From Paenibacillus piscarius (GTDB taxonomy: Bacteria; Bacillota; Bacilli; Paenibacillales; Paenibacillaceae): 64,000 nucleotides of DNA. The stretch is taken from assembly GCF_022234545.1 (NCBI RefSeq), contig NZ_JAIEUI010000003.1:354500-418499 (forward strand). The letters are read 5' to 3'. The notes beneath the pieces were generated by a model. The model was not told the DNA's origin. It saw only the letters and a list, made by a program, of their open reading frames with translations, and made no database searches. This document shows, one piece after another, positions 9,839 to 17,692 of the stretch. Both the position numbers and the translations under genes were made by a program. Positions within the stretch are counted from its first letter, which is position 1. Every line of letters starts with the position of its first letter.

Positions 9839-10117
9839 TATTCTAAACCCACTCCTCTCAAAACTATAATTGGCATCCCGATAATTCTACCATCTATATG
9901 TAAAATAAAGGGTTGCTTCATATAAATATATATTAAATTGAGACCAATTCAAAATTATAATAGAGAAGTTTATTCGAAGCGCATAAAAATAGTAGTTATG
10001 TTTAGTACAAAATCTATATAAACAGCCATTCTCCAACAGATGAGGAATGACTGTCTTTGTTAATGTTTAGGGAAATATGATTTTCTTCTATTGTGGAAAC
10101 ATCCAAAAGAGGCGTCA
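9839..10117. other. AT-rich upstream region of the nuclease gene
   Basis: No gene. The stretch is far more AT-rich than its surroundings (notably 9890-10020) and must hold the promoter of the minus-strand nuclease gene. TATTATAAT-like sequence occurs on the minus strand near 9957-9965, but I see no convincing matched -35 box and no clear Pho box. Confidence 0.5.
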
Positions 10118-10316
10118 GATATGTATGTGAAAAACCGATTATAATGCGCAGGCGGATAGTGTCGCGGGCCGGATGTATGTGGAAAACAGTATACAATGGG
10201 CCTGTGCGGGGAGGAGCGGGCGAATGCATGTGGAAAACAGTATACAAATGGGGCTGTGCGGGGGTGAGCGGGCGAATGTATGCGGAAAACCGATTACAAT
10301 GTGCAGGTGGGAGGGG
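10118..10316. repeat. 51/52-bp array B (4 units, AACCGATTACA family)
   Basis: Units begin at 10121, 10173, 10224 and 10276 (steps 52, 51, 52). The core resembles ATGTATGTGGAAAACCGATTACAATG; the two middle copies have drifted to ACAGTATACA. This is the same family as the arrays at 21.2 kb and 63.8 kb. It lies in the gap between the seryl-tRNA synthetase and nuclease genes. Confidence 0.8.
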
Positions 10317-10344
10317 GCGTAAGCCTGGTGAAGCTCAAAGAGGG

Positions 10345-10376
10345 CAAAAATCAGGGGCAATACTGCCCCTGATTTC
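10345..10376 (-). terminator. Terminator of serS
   Basis: Minus-strand stem AAATCAGGGGCA / TGCCCCTGATTT with a four-base loop, followed by a short T run. It lies 60 bp past the serS stop codon. Confidence 0.85.
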
Positions 10377-10435
10377 GCCTCATGCTTTGAATGTCCCCCC
10401 GAATGCCCCAGAAGTGGACGATGCGTAGGGGGAGA

Positions 10436-11716
10436 TCACTTAAGTTCAATCTGCTCCACGCCGCCCATATACGGGCGCAGCGCCTGCGGGATGTAGATCG
10501 ACCCGTCCTCCTGCTGATGGTTCTCCAGCAGCGGAATCAGAATACGGGGCGTAGCTACCGCTGTATTGTTCAGCGTATGGCAGTACTGGAGCCGGCCGTT
10601 CTCATCACGGTAGCGGATGCCCGAGCGGCGGGCCTGGAAGTCGAGCAGGTTGGAAGCCGAATGGGTCTCGCCATAGGCTTCTCTGCCGGGCATCCAGGTC
10701 TCGATGTCATACTGCTTGTGGGTCTTCATCGCCATGTCGCCGCTGCATACGGCCATGACCCGGTAAGGCAGCTCCAGCAGCTGCAGGATATGCTCGGCAT
10801 TGGCGAGAATCTCCTGCAGCAACGCTTCCGATTCTGCGGCATCGCTGCGGCACATGACCACCTGCTCGATCTTCGAGAACTGGTGGACGCGGTACAGTCC
10901 GCGCACATCGCGGCCGGCCGAGCCGACCTCGCGGCGGAAGCAGGCCGACATCCCGGCCAGCCGCAGCGGCTGGTCCAGCTCCAGAATCTCATCGCTGTAC
11001 AGCGAGACCAGCGACACCTCCGAGGTCCCGGCCAGCCAGCGGTTCTCGCCCGTCAGCTCGTAGGTCTGATCCCGCCCGCCGGGGAAGAATCCGGTCCGCT
11101 CCAGCGCCTCCGGGCGGACGATCACGGGCACGTCCATCGCGGTGAAGCCGCGCTCTGTCAGCACATCCAGCGCCAGCCGCTGCACGGCGAGGTGCAGGAG
11201 CAACCGGGCCCCCTTCAGCACATAGCTGCGGGGTCCGCCAGCCTTAACGCCGCGCGGAAGGTCAATCATGTCGTGCAGCTCTCCGAGCTCGACATGGTCG
11301 CGCGCGCGGAACCCGAACATCGGCGGCGCGCCATGCCGCCGCAGCTCCACATTCGCGCCCTCATCCGGTCCGATCGGCGTATCCGCCGACACGGGATTCG
11401 GCGCGAGCAGCATCAGCTCGCCGCAGCGCAGCTCCGCTTCCGCCAGCTCCGCCTCCAGCTTCGCCAGCTCGCTGCCGATACCCCGCACCTGCGCCTTCGC
11501 CTGCTCGGCGCCCTCATTGTCGCCCCCGCGCAGCAGGCGCTCCACTTCCTTCGTCAGCGCGTTGCGCTCCGCGCGCCGCTGCTCGGTGGCCCGGCGTACC
11601 TCACGCCGCCGGTCATCCCATGCAAGGAGCTCCGCCAGCGGGAACTCCAGTCTTTTCCACTCGGCTGTCTTCCGTACAATGTCCTCATTCTCCCTGATCC
11701 AATTCATATCCAGCAT
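10436..11716 (-). CDS. serS: Serine--tRNA ligase, T-box controlled, divergent type
   Basis: 426 residues, the normal SerRS length. The N-terminal coiled-coil arm (about 30-105) is rich in Arg, Glu and Ala. The class II catalytic core follows, with motif 2 around FRREVGSAGRDVRG and motif 3 near the C terminus (NTAVATPRILIPLLE). It charges tRNA-Ser with serine in the cytoplasm. ATG at 11716 (MLDMNWIREN) is chosen because AAGGAG lies nine bases upstream and the SerRS fold begins there; the frame opening at 11824 runs through the T-box. Several positions usually invariant in the housekeeping enzyme differ (TGFFPGGRDQTYEL, RVHQFSK), so this may be a second SerRS paralogue. Confidence 0.92.
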   Translation of the reverse strand: MLDMNWIRENEDIVRKTAEWKRLEFPLAELLAWDDRRREVRRATEQRRAERNALTKEVERLLRGGDNEGAEQAKAQVRGIGSELAKLEAELAEAELRCGELMLLAPNPVSADTPIGPDEGANVELRRHGAPPMFGFRARDHVELGELHDMIDLPRGVKAGGPRSYVLKGARLLLHLAVQRLALDVLTERGFTAMDVPVIVRPEALERTGFFPGGRDQTYELTGENRWLAGTSEVSLVSLYSDEILELDQPLRLAGMSACFRREVGSAGRDVRGLYRVHQFSKIEQVVMCRSDAAESEALLQEILANAEHILQLLELPYRVMAVCSGDMAMKTHKQYDIETWMPGREAYGETHSASNLLDFQARRSGIRYRDENGRLQYCHTLNNTAVATPRILIPLLENHQQEDGSIYIPQALRPYMGGVEQIELK

Positions 11717-11729
11717 CTGCATCCGCTCC

Positions 11730-11965
11730 TTAAGTGTGGGTGAAAAAACGCAAAAAACGCCCTCATCCATGGGACGAGGAGCGTCAGCTCGCGGTGCCAC
11801 CCAGGTTGACCTCATTCGCTTCATGCAACTTAGCGGAATAAGGCCCTCTTTGGTCTTCGCGGTAACGGGCGAAACCCGGTAAACTTAGGGAGCAGAAGAG
11901 CGCTCCGGTCGCAGACGCCTCACGGTTGGATGCCGGTCATTGGCCTGGTCCCGATATAGGTTTGC
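11730..11965 (-). promoter_or_regulatory. T-box leader of serS
   Basis: On the minus strand the T-box sequence GGGTGGCACCGCGAG (11802-11788) is preceded by the typical AATGAGG-CAACC context. It is followed by an intrinsic terminator: CGCTCCTCGTCC pairs with GGATGAGGGCG around CAT, then TTTTTT (11783-11752). The 5' stem I region spans roughly 11965-11850. Uncharged tRNA-Ser should pair with the specifier and the T-box bulge to favour the antiterminator and turn serS on. I could not assign the specifier codon by eye. Confidence 0.93.
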
Positions 11966-11970
11966 CGTTT

Positions 11971-11999
11971 ATTATAACCAGAGCACAGCGGGTTTGCAA
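11971..11999 (-). promoter_or_regulatory. SigA-type promoter for the serS T-box transcript
   Basis: On the minus strand TTGCAA and a consensus TATAAT are separated by 17 bases. Transcription would start just before the T-box stem I. Confidence 0.85.
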
Positions 12000-12011
12000 G
12001 CAAATTGGAGT

Positions 12012-12041
12012 TTGACAATATTCCTTGTACTCTGCTAGGAT
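12012..12041 (+). promoter_or_regulatory. SigA-type promoter for the FMN reductase gene
   Basis: TTGACA and TAGGAT are 18 bases apart, 78 bp before the ATG. It is divergent from, and 13 bp away from, the serS promoter. Confidence 0.75.
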
Positions 12042-12118
12042 TATTACTAATTTAAAGTATTCATGCCCGGCGCAGAGCCCGGCCTATCCTATATTATGCA
12101 GACGGAAGAGGTGCAGAT

Positions 12119-12670
12119 ATGGCCAGAATAGTCGTAATTAACGGGACGCCCTCCCTGGTCTCACGGATCAATACAGTGATTGAATATGCGGAGCATGATC
12201 TGCGGGAGCGCGGATTTGAAGTGGAGCGGATTAATGTGGCAGAGCTTCCCCCGGAGGACCTGATCCACACCAAGTTTGAGAGTGAAGCCATCGTCAAGGC
12301 GAACGGGCTCGTGGCCGAAGCCGATGCGGTGATCGTAGTCAGTCCGGTGTACAAGGCGTCTTATACGGGAGTACTGAAGACCTTCCTGGATCTGGTGCCG
12401 CAAAAAGGGCTGGCCGGCAAAATCATCCTGCCGCTCTTTATGGGCGGAAGCCTGGCGCACCTGCTCGCGATCGACTATGCGCTGAAGCCCGTATTGTCGG
12501 TGCTGGGCGCACGCCACATTCTGGGCGGTGTCTACGCGGTAGACTCCCAGGCGGTGCGTAACGACCAGGGCGTGGTCGAGCTGGCGGAGGAGCTGAAGCT
12601 GCGCCTGGACAGCGTGCTGGAGGAGCTGGCCGAGGAGACGAACCATAAGGCAGGACGTAAGGCAGAGTAA
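12119..12670 (+). CDS. ssuE: NADPH-dependent FMN reductase, SsuE type
   Basis: 183 residues with a flavodoxin-like fold. The N-terminal VVINGTPSLVSR binds the FMN phosphate, SPVYKASYTGVLKTFLDLV is the SsuE active-site segment, and FMGGSLAHLLAIDYAL follows. It reduces free FMN with NAD(P)H; SsuE members usually feed an alkanesulfonate monooxygenase. Here it stands alone, with its own promoter and terminator and no ssuD or ABC genes nearby, so its partner is unknown. AGAGGTG lies about six bases before the ATG. Confidence 0.88.
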   Translation: MARIVVINGTPSLVSRINTVIEYAEHDLRERGFEVERINVAELPPEDLIHTKFESEAIVKANGLVAEADAVIVVSPVYKASYTGVLKTFLDLVPQKGLAGKIILPLFMGGSLAHLLAIDYALKPVLSVLGARHILGGVYAVDSQAVRNDQGVVELAEELKLRLDSVLEELAEETNHKAGRKAE

Positions 12671-12699
12671 TCCTCAGCGACAGAATAGGCCGTTGCTGC

Positions 12700-12745
12700 A
12701 AAAAAAGGCACTAAACCACCCGGATAGGGCGTTTAGTGCCTTTTT
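12700..12745. terminator. Bidirectional terminator between ssuE and nrdG
   Basis: GGCACTAAAC pairs with GTTTAGTGCC and is flanked by A7 on the left and T5 on the right, so it can end both the plus-strand ssuE and the minus-strand nrdDG transcripts. Confidence 0.92.
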
Positions 12746-12750
12746 AGTTA

Positions 12751-13275
12751 CTATCTGCTGAAGCTAAGCTCCGGCTCCCACAGGACAACCGAACCTCCCG
12801 CCAGACTCGCCGGAATATCGATGATCCGCTGGTTGCTGCTGCCCCGGTAGGTGAGGGTCAGGTCCTTCAGTGCCTCCACGAACCGCCCGTCAATCACGAC
12901 CTGGCATAAGGCCAGCAGGTTCCATTCCGGCGAGCCGGAAGAGGCTATAAGCTCCTCATAGGTGTAACCGGTGTAGATCCAGACCGGGAAGTCCGGCAGC
13001 TCGGCCCGCAGCTCGTGAATGAAGTCCGCAGCCTCCTCCGCCGAGAAAAAAGGATCGCCCCCCGCCAGCGTAAGCCCGTCCAGCAGCGGATTGCCGGCGA
13101 TGTCCTCAATGATCTCCCGCCGCCGCTCCGGGGTGAATACCTCGCCGAAATTAAAATTCCAGGTCTTCGGGTTGAAGCAGCCCGGGCAGCGGTGGCGGCA
13201 GCCGCTGATGAAGAGGACGGCCCGCAGGCCCTCCCCTTCATTGATGGACTCCGGGTAATAGCCGCAGATGTTCAT
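12751..13275 (-). CDS. nrdG: Anaerobic ribonucleotide reductase activating protein (radical SAM)
   Basis: 174 residues. The radical SAM cluster motif CRHRCPGC (Cys26, Cys30, Cys33) has the CxxxCxxC spacing, and GGDPFF is a SAM-binding glycine motif. NrdG uses a [4Fe-4S] cluster and SAM to install the glycyl radical on NrdD. The start ATG overlaps the nrdD stop by four bases (ATGA), implying translational coupling. It is near the normal length for the family. No other NrdG-like gene is in the window. Confidence 0.95.
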   Translation of the reverse strand: MNICGYYPESINEGEGLRAVLFISGCRHRCPGCFNPKTWNFNFGEVFTPERRREIIEDIAGNPLLDGLTLAGGDPFFSAEEAADFIHELRAELPDFPVWIYTGYTYEELIASSGSPEWNLLALCQVVIDGRFVEALKDLTLTYRGSSNQRIIDIPASLAGGSVVLWEPELSFSR

Positions 13276-15257
13276 AGATGCTTCACGCGGTCCCTTACCT
13301 CTGCCTGCTTGGCGGCATTGAAGCGGGTCTGGTAATCGCCGGTCAGATAGCCGGTGACCCGGCGCAGCCGGCGGATATGGGTGGTGTCCTCATGCGCGCC
13401 GCAGGTTGGGCAGTTCGTCCCGATCACGCCTTCATAGCCGCAGCCGGAGCAGCGGTCAATCGGGTGGTTGATGCTGAAGTAGCTGATATCCTGCTCCAGT
13501 GCGTACTGGATGATTTTGACGAACGCGGACGGGTTGCTCCGCGCATTGCCGTTCAGCTCCACATAGGAGATGGCTCCGGCGTTGCAGTATTCATGGAACG
13601 GTGCCTCCAGGCTGATCTTCTTGGCTGCGCTCAGTTCGTGGTAGACCGGAATATGGAACGAGTTCGTATAGTACTCGCGGTCGGTTACGCCCGGAATCGA
13701 GCCAAGCACCTTGCGGTCGATCTTGGTGAACTTGCCGGAGAGACCTTCTGCCGGAGTGGCGAACAGCGTAATGTTCAGGTTCAGCTCCTCGCTCTTGCGG
13801 TCACAGTATTCACGCATGTGGCGGACGATACCCAGCGCCTTGGCGTGAATCTCCATATCCTCCCCGTGGTGCTTGCCGTACATCGCCTTCATGCACTCCG
13901 CCATCCCGATGAAGCCGATCGACAGACTGCCGTGCTTCAGCAGCTCGCCTACGCTGTCATCCGGCGCAAGCTGCTCGCCGCCTTCCCAGACGCCTTCGCG
14001 CATCATGAAGTCAGAGGCCTTGGCCTTCTGCGCAGCCTGGATGTGGAAGCGGTGCAACAGGCCGTCCAGCGCGATATCCATATAGTGATTCAGGTCCTTG
14101 ATGAACCCCTGTTCGTTAGCGGCGAGACGGCGGCCGGTTACCGTACCGTGTGTCAGTCCAAGGCGCACCAGGTTGATCGTATTGAAGGACAGATTACCTT
14201 TGCCGGAGCAGTGGTTGCGTCCGAAGCGGTCGCCCAGAACACGGGTGCGGCAGCCCATCGTCGCAAACTCGGTGTCCGGGTTGGCCGGGTCGTAATATTG
14301 CATGTTCAGCGGTGCATCCAGGTTGGCGAAGTTCGGGTACAATCGGCGCGCTGAGCACTCTGCTGCCTTCAGGAACAGCTCATAGTTAGGATCACCCGGC
14401 TGCTGATTAATCCCCTGCTTGCATTTGAAAATCTGAATCGGGAACACCGGCGTTTCCCCGCTGCCCAGTCCGTTCATGGTGGCCGTCAGCAGCGAGCTTA
14501 TCACCAGCTGGCCTTCCGGCGAGGTGCAGGTTCCGTAGTTAATGCTAGTAAAAGGAATCTGTCCGCCGGAGCGGCTGGACATCGTATTCAGGTTATGTAC
14601 CATGCTCTCAGCAGCCTGGAGGGTTTCGATTTCGGTCTCCTTCAGGGCGAAGTTGAACGCGCGCGGATACTGCTCCGCCAGATCACTGCGGCTCATTGTA
14701 ATCTCGCCAAGCTGCGATGCGTCTGCATTTTCTTCAAAATATTCAAGTCCTTTGCGGAACAGCTTGGAGAAGGATTTGGTGACATAAGGAGCCAGATCAT
14801 AATCCAGCTTGTTGGCGGATACGCCGCCGTACTGGGCATTCTGCTGGGACTGGAAAATAATCGCCACCAGCGACATTGCTGTCATAATCGAGTTGGGCGG
14901 ACGCACGCTGCCGTTACCGGTGTTGAAGCCCTCGCGGAGCAGCCGTTCAAACGGAATAAAGATGCAGTTCGTGGTTCCGATGGTGTACTGATCCAGGTCG
15001 TGTACATAGACGACATTATCCAGGGTAGCCTGTACAAGCTGCTGCGGCATGGTGAAATTACGGGCGTACCATTTGGAATATTCACTCCCGAATTTGCTCA
15101 TTTTGCCGGAGAAGCTCTCCCCGTTCAGGTTGGCGTTCTCGCGCAGCAGATCCAGATCACGGCTGTCGATAATATCCCGTCCCAGATGAATGACTTCCTC
15201 CAAAAGAGCCTCTTGTGCAGCTTGTCCCTCGTTATAACGTTTCTCCAGCAGCGTCAT
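13272..15257 (-). CDS. nrdD: Class III (anaerobic) ribonucleoside-triphosphate reductase
   Basis: 661 residues. The C terminus carries the zinc site CSGCGYEG...CPTCG and the glycyl radical segment RRVTGYLTG (Gly636). The enzyme makes deoxynucleotides without oxygen or B12, using formate-dependent chemistry. I start it at ATG 15257 (MTLLEKRYNEG), which has GAGGAG about 11 bases upstream; the longer frame to 15395 runs into the riboswitch expression platform. From this start there is no room for the roughly 90-residue ATP cone found on E. coli NrdD, so overall allosteric control may be lacking or different. It forms an operon with nrdG under a cobalamin riboswitch. Confidence 0.95.
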   Translation of the reverse strand: MTLLEKRYNEGQAAQEALLEEVIHLGRDIIDSRDLDLLRENANLNGESFSGKMSKFGSEYSKWYARNFTMPQQLVQATLDNVVYVHDLDQYTIGTTNCIFIPFERLLREGFNTGNGSVRPPNSIMTAMSLVAIIFQSQQNAQYGGVSANKLDYDLAPYVTKSFSKLFRKGLEYFEENADASQLGEITMSRSDLAEQYPRAFNFALKETEIETLQAAESMVHNLNTMSSRSGGQIPFTSINYGTCTSPEGQLVISSLLTATMNGLGSGETPVFPIQIFKCKQGINQQPGDPNYELFLKAAECSARRLYPNFANLDAPLNMQYYDPANPDTEFATMGCRTRVLGDRFGRNHCSGKGNLSFNTINLVRLGLTHGTVTGRRLAANEQGFIKDLNHYMDIALDGLLHRFHIQAAQKAKASDFMMREGVWEGGEQLAPDDSVGELLKHGSLSIGFIGMAECMKAMYGKHHGEDMEIHAKALGIVRHMREYCDRKSEELNLNITLFATPAEGLSGKFTKIDRKVLGSIPGVTDREYYTNSFHIPVYHELSAAKKISLEAPFHEYCNAGAISYVELNGNARSNPSAFVKIIQYALEQDISYFSINHPIDRCSGCGYEGVIGTNCPTCGAHEDTTHIRRLRRVTGYLTGDYQTRFNAAKQAEVRDRVKHL

Positions 15258-15323
15258 TATATAACTCTCTCCTCTCGGTATTGTAAGCGTGAATTGTAAT
15301 CGAAGAATGATCAGGACAGCAGT

Positions 15324-15357
15324 AAAAAAGCATATCCCGCCGGAACGGCGGAACATG
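15324..15357 (-). terminator. Intrinsic terminator of the cobalamin riboswitch
   Basis: Minus-strand stem GCATGTTCCGCCG / CGGCGGGATATGC followed by TTTTTT, 67 bp before nrdD. It is the likely expression platform. A second large hairpin (arms GCCGATACCT 15378-15387 and AGGTATCGGC 15419-15428) lies between it and the aptamer and may be part of the switch. Confidence 0.85.
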
Positions 15358-15523
15358 CCCGAATGCGTAACGCAGAAGCCGATACCTGAAGACAATACGT
15401 GATCGTCTTATCGTCCTTAGGTATCGGCAGCCTCAGGCCCGGATCTCGGAAGGCTGACTCTGCTTGTGCAGGCCGCATACGGACACCTTGCCTGTTCCTC
15501 GCAGGATTCTAGCGGTGCCATCC

Positions 15524-15729
15524 AAACAGGCAGGTCTCCTGGCTTCCGGCATCTCCTCCGGCGTCTTCCCAAGAGGGAGAATCGCCTCTCAGTGACCTTT
15601 GACGGAGGATGGTTCTCCAGCGGAACTGACCTGCCGGAGCATCCGGTTACAGTGGCGGGACCGCAGCGGTTTTGCACCGCGTTTCCCTATTAAGTCTCCT
15701 CCCGGTGAAGAGAGTGAAACACCTGTTTA
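15524..15729 (-). promoter_or_regulatory. Cobalamin (B12) riboswitch controlling nrdDG
   Basis: Read on the minus strand, the hallmarks appear in order: P1 strand AAACAGGTG (about 15728), GGGAAACGCGGTGCAAAACC (about 15688), CCCGCCACTGTAACCGG, and the B12 box GCCAGGAGACCTGCC (15543-15529), followed by CCTGTTT, which closes P1. Binding of adenosylcobalamin should favour the downstream terminator at 15324-15357 and switch off the B12-independent reductase. A B12-dependent class II reductase elsewhere in the genome is implied but not seen here. Confidence 0.95.
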
Positions 15730-16076
15730 TACTAGATTTTGTTGTTATTTATTAAAGCTACCGCAATATATTGTGTTTGTAAATGATTTTTTGTAATCCC
15801 GCACGGGGAGCGGGTTCAGCGCTTTTACTCACAGATTAGTCCACAGGTAATCCACAACTTTCCTGCTCTATCCTCTGAAATGATTCATAAATTCTCCGAA
15901 AATATGCCACAAAGACTCCATAAATAGTGTGCGTCAAATCCTGGTGATCGGGCGGGAGGGATATTCATAGAATAGGAATACTGACTAAGGTGATTTGTAG
16001 GAGGTCCGCCAAAGAGGTACAATTAGGAAAGAAAACAGGCAAGGATGGGTACAAGATATTCAGGGGGGATGGGACA
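15730..16076. other. Gene-free region between nrdD leader and thiamine-binding protein
   Basis: This divergent gap must hold promoters in both directions. I see GC-rich hairpin sequence near 15800-15815 and an AT-rich stretch, but no box pair I can call with confidence and no supported gene. Confidence 0.5.
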
Positions 16077-16385
16077 ATGGCAATTGGCGAAGTGACCGTG
16101 ATTCCGGTGGGCACCGGCAGTACCAGCCTCAGCAGCTATGTGGCTGAGATGCAGCGTGTGCTGCAGACAGTGGAGGGGATCACCTATGAGCTGACATCCA
16201 TGGGGACGATTATTGAAGGACCGGTAGAGCGGATTCTGGCTGCGGTAGCCGCGCTGCATGAGTCGCCTTTCACTGCGGGCGCGCAGCGGGTCTCTACCTC
16301 GCTGAAGCTCGATGACCGCCGCGACAAGCCGTCCACCAGCCGCAGCAAGCTGGAATCCGTGGAGCGCAGGCTGCAGGGAGAGTAA
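16077..16385 (+). CDS. MTH1187/YkoF-type thiamine-binding protein
   Basis: 102 residues, matching the small MTH1187 (DUF77) family in full. It opens with the family signature GEVTVIPVGTGSTSLSSYV and continues with YELTSMGTIIEGPVERI. Members form ferredoxin-like dimers or tetramers and bind thiamine or a related molecule; the cellular role is unclear. ATG at 16077 is preferred since the purine-rich AGGGGGGATGGG precedes it and homology begins at MAIGEV. It is a single gene followed by tRNA-Thr. Confidence 0.88.
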   Translation: MAIGEVTVIPVGTGSTSLSSYVAEMQRVLQTVEGITYELTSMGTIIEGPVERILAAVAALHESPFTAGAQRVSTSLKLDDRRDKPSTSRSKLESVERRLQGE

Positions 16386-16410
16386 CCCGCAGGCGCGTAT
16401 CACAAAAGGG

Positions 16411-16438
16411 TTGCGTTTTTGGCGGAAAGAGTTATAAT
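16411..16438 (+). promoter_or_regulatory. Promoter of tRNA-Thr
   Basis: TTGCGT and a perfect TATAAT are separated by 16 bases, 32 bp before the tRNA. Confidence 0.8.
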
Positions 16439-16470
16439 ATTTTTTGTTTGGCAGACCTCAGCGTCTGTAA

Positions 16471-16542
16471 GCTGGTGTAGCTCAGGGGTAGAGCAACGCA
16501 CTCGTAATGCGTAGGCCGGGGGTTCAATTCCCTTCACCAGCA
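16471..16542 (+). tRNA. tRNA-Thr (anticodon CGT)
   Basis: A 72-base cloverleaf. Acceptor arms GCTGGTG / CACCAGC, D-loop CTCAGGGGTAGAG, anticodon stem ACGCA / TGCGT around CTCGTAA (anticodon CGT at 16503-16505, reading ACG), and T-arm GGGTTCAATTCCC. CCA is not encoded, so the 3' end needs tRNA nucleotidyltransferase. It is a single gene with its own promoter and a hairpin terminator. Confidence 0.97.
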
Positions 16543-16556
16543 TAGGTAAGAATGGC

Positions 16557-16604
16557 GATAGTGGCGCGGTAATCGGAACTTCCGAGACCGCGCTATTTGT
16601 TTGT
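16557..16604 (+). terminator. Terminator after tRNA-Thr
   Basis: AATAG and CTATT arms enclose a GCGCGGT / ACCGCGC stem and an inner CGGAA / TTCCG stem, followed by T-rich TTTGTTTG. Confidence 0.75.
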
Positions 16605-16652
16605 CCCAGGAGTATTCATTTAAGAGCAGGGCAATGTCTATGTCCCTAAGTT

Positions 16653-16793
16653 TCACCGCCCCGACATCCAATACAGCCAGTCCAGCTTATAGGCAGCGAC
16701 GAAGAGCAGGACGATCCAGCCCCACAGCATCAGCAGGCGGAAGGGCCGGGGGATGACAAGGTATTCAGAATAGAGCTTGTTCAGCAGCTTCAC
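16653..16793 (-). CDS. Small single-pass membrane protein (46 aa)
   Basis: GTG start with AAGGAG eight bases upstream. It encodes MKLLNKLYSEYLVIPRPFRL, then a hydrophobic segment (about residues 20-35, LLMLWGWIVLLFVAAY) and a short aromatic tail ending YWMSGR. Codon use and the excellent ribosome binding site support it as real. Function unknown. It diverges from the ASCH-domain gene. Confidence 0.75.
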   Translation of the reverse strand: MKLLNKLYSEYLVIPRPFRLLMLWGWIVLLFVAAYKLDWLYWMSGR

Positions 16794-16894
16794 AGCGGAC
16801 ACTCCTTCCAAGGCTTTTGCCTTGATTGTACCATAATCCCCTCTGCCGTTAATCCGTCATGGAATCTATAGCAAATAAAGGAGGAAATTCATCC

Positions 16895-17317
16895 ATGAAA
16901 TGTCTCACCATCCGCCAGCCGTGGGCCACCCTGATTGCGCTGGGCGAGAAGCAATTCGAGACCCGCTCCTGGCGGACCTCACACCGGGGAGAGCTGGCAA
17001 TACATGCCGGGATGCAGGTCAATAGAGCGATATGCCTGACAGAGCCTTACCGGTCAGTGTTGGCCCGCCATGGCCTTACTGCGGAGGATCTGCCGACGGG
17101 CAGGATTATTGCGACCAGTTGTCTTACCGGTTGCATAGAGATTACCTCTCATGAGGTGCAGCAGGGCTGGCCGGGCGGGAATGAATATGTATTCGGGAAT
17201 TATACGGAAGGCCGGTTTGCCTGGAAGCTGGAAGAGGTGGTTCCGCTGCTTCACCCCATCTCTGCCAAGGGACGTCTTGGTTTCTGGGAATACCCTGTTC
17301 TTGAGGAGGAAATGTAG
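16895..17317 (+). CDS. ASCH-domain protein
   Basis: 140 residues. The N terminus MKCLTIRQPWATLIALGEK and the following FETRSWRTSHRGELAIHAG are the ASCH fold signature, a PUA-like beta barrel expected to bind RNA or modified nucleosides. AAAGGAGG ends about ten bases before ATG 16895; the frame from 16859 adds 12 residues without a site. Some ASCH proteins are N4-acetylcytidine amidohydrolases, others cofactors or regulators; the role here is not known. Confidence 0.85.
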   Translation: MKCLTIRQPWATLIALGEKQFETRSWRTSHRGELAIHAGMQVNRAICLTEPYRSVLARHGLTAEDLPTGRIIATSCLTGCIEITSHEVQQGWPGGNEYVFGNYTEGRFAWKLEEVVPLLHPISAKGRLGFWEYPVLEEEM

Positions 17318-17343
17318 TTTCTGGCGGAAGTTCAGGTATTTTT

Positions 17344-17373
17344 TTGGCTGAATCAGCGGTTTGCAGGTATAAT
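17344..17373 (+). promoter_or_regulatory. Possible promoter for the 46-aa protein gene
   Basis: TTGGCT and TATAAT are 18 bases apart, about 100 bp before the small gene at 17476. Confidence 0.5.
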
Positions 17374-17475
17374 AAGGATATTCGGCTGTAAATCCTCTTA
17401 TATATAGAGTAACGGAATCTGCGGCATGTGCCCCAGAACCTGAGAGACGGCCGGGAAGGAGCGTATGCATCGTAG

Positions 17476-17616
17476 ATGGGTAGCCTTCTTATTGCATGGC
17501 TTTGTATGCTTTGTTTGTACCTTGTGTTCAAGGATCAGGTAAGCCGTAAGATCCTGTATCCGGTGGTCGCGGCAGTGATCTGCGGCACGCTGGGGTTTTG
17601 GACAGTGTTGATGTAG
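17476..17616 (+). CDS. Small membrane protein (46 aa)
   Basis: ATG 17476 to TAG 17616 encodes MGSLLIAWLCMLCLYLVFKD followed by a second hydrophobic stretch (VVAAVICGTLGFWTVL), so two short membrane helices joined by a basic turn QVSRK. AAGGAG lies 14 bases upstream, longer than ideal, and an in-frame stop directly precedes the ATG, fixing the start. An intrinsic terminator follows at 17642-17673. Function unknown. Confidence 0.65.
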   Translation: MGSLLIAWLCMLCLYLVFKDQVSRKILYPVVAAVICGTLGFWTVLM

Positions 17617-17641
17617 CTATACGCCCCAAATGTTCCTGTTG

Positions 17642-17673
17642 TGAAGTCCTGCCTTGCGGCAGGCTTCTTTTTT
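17642..17673 (+). terminator. Intrinsic terminator of the small membrane protein gene
   Basis: GAAGTCCTGCC pairs with GGCAGGCTTC around a TTGC loop, followed by TTTTTT. Confidence 0.9.
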
Positions 17674-17692
17674 ATTCCAAGTATCCGTGTAT

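Noticed and set aside
9839..10117. Pho box upstream of the nuclease/5'-nucleotidase gene
   Set aside because: Phosphate control is biologically reasonable, but no tandem TTNACA repeats at 11-bp spacing are visible.
11717..11824. Longer SerRS start upstream
   Set aside because: It would translate through the T-box sequence and terminator; AAGGAG fits the ATG at 11716.
15258..15395. N-terminal extension of NrdD by 46 residues
   Set aside because: The extension overlaps the riboswitch terminator, and the ribosome binding site fits the ATG at 15257.
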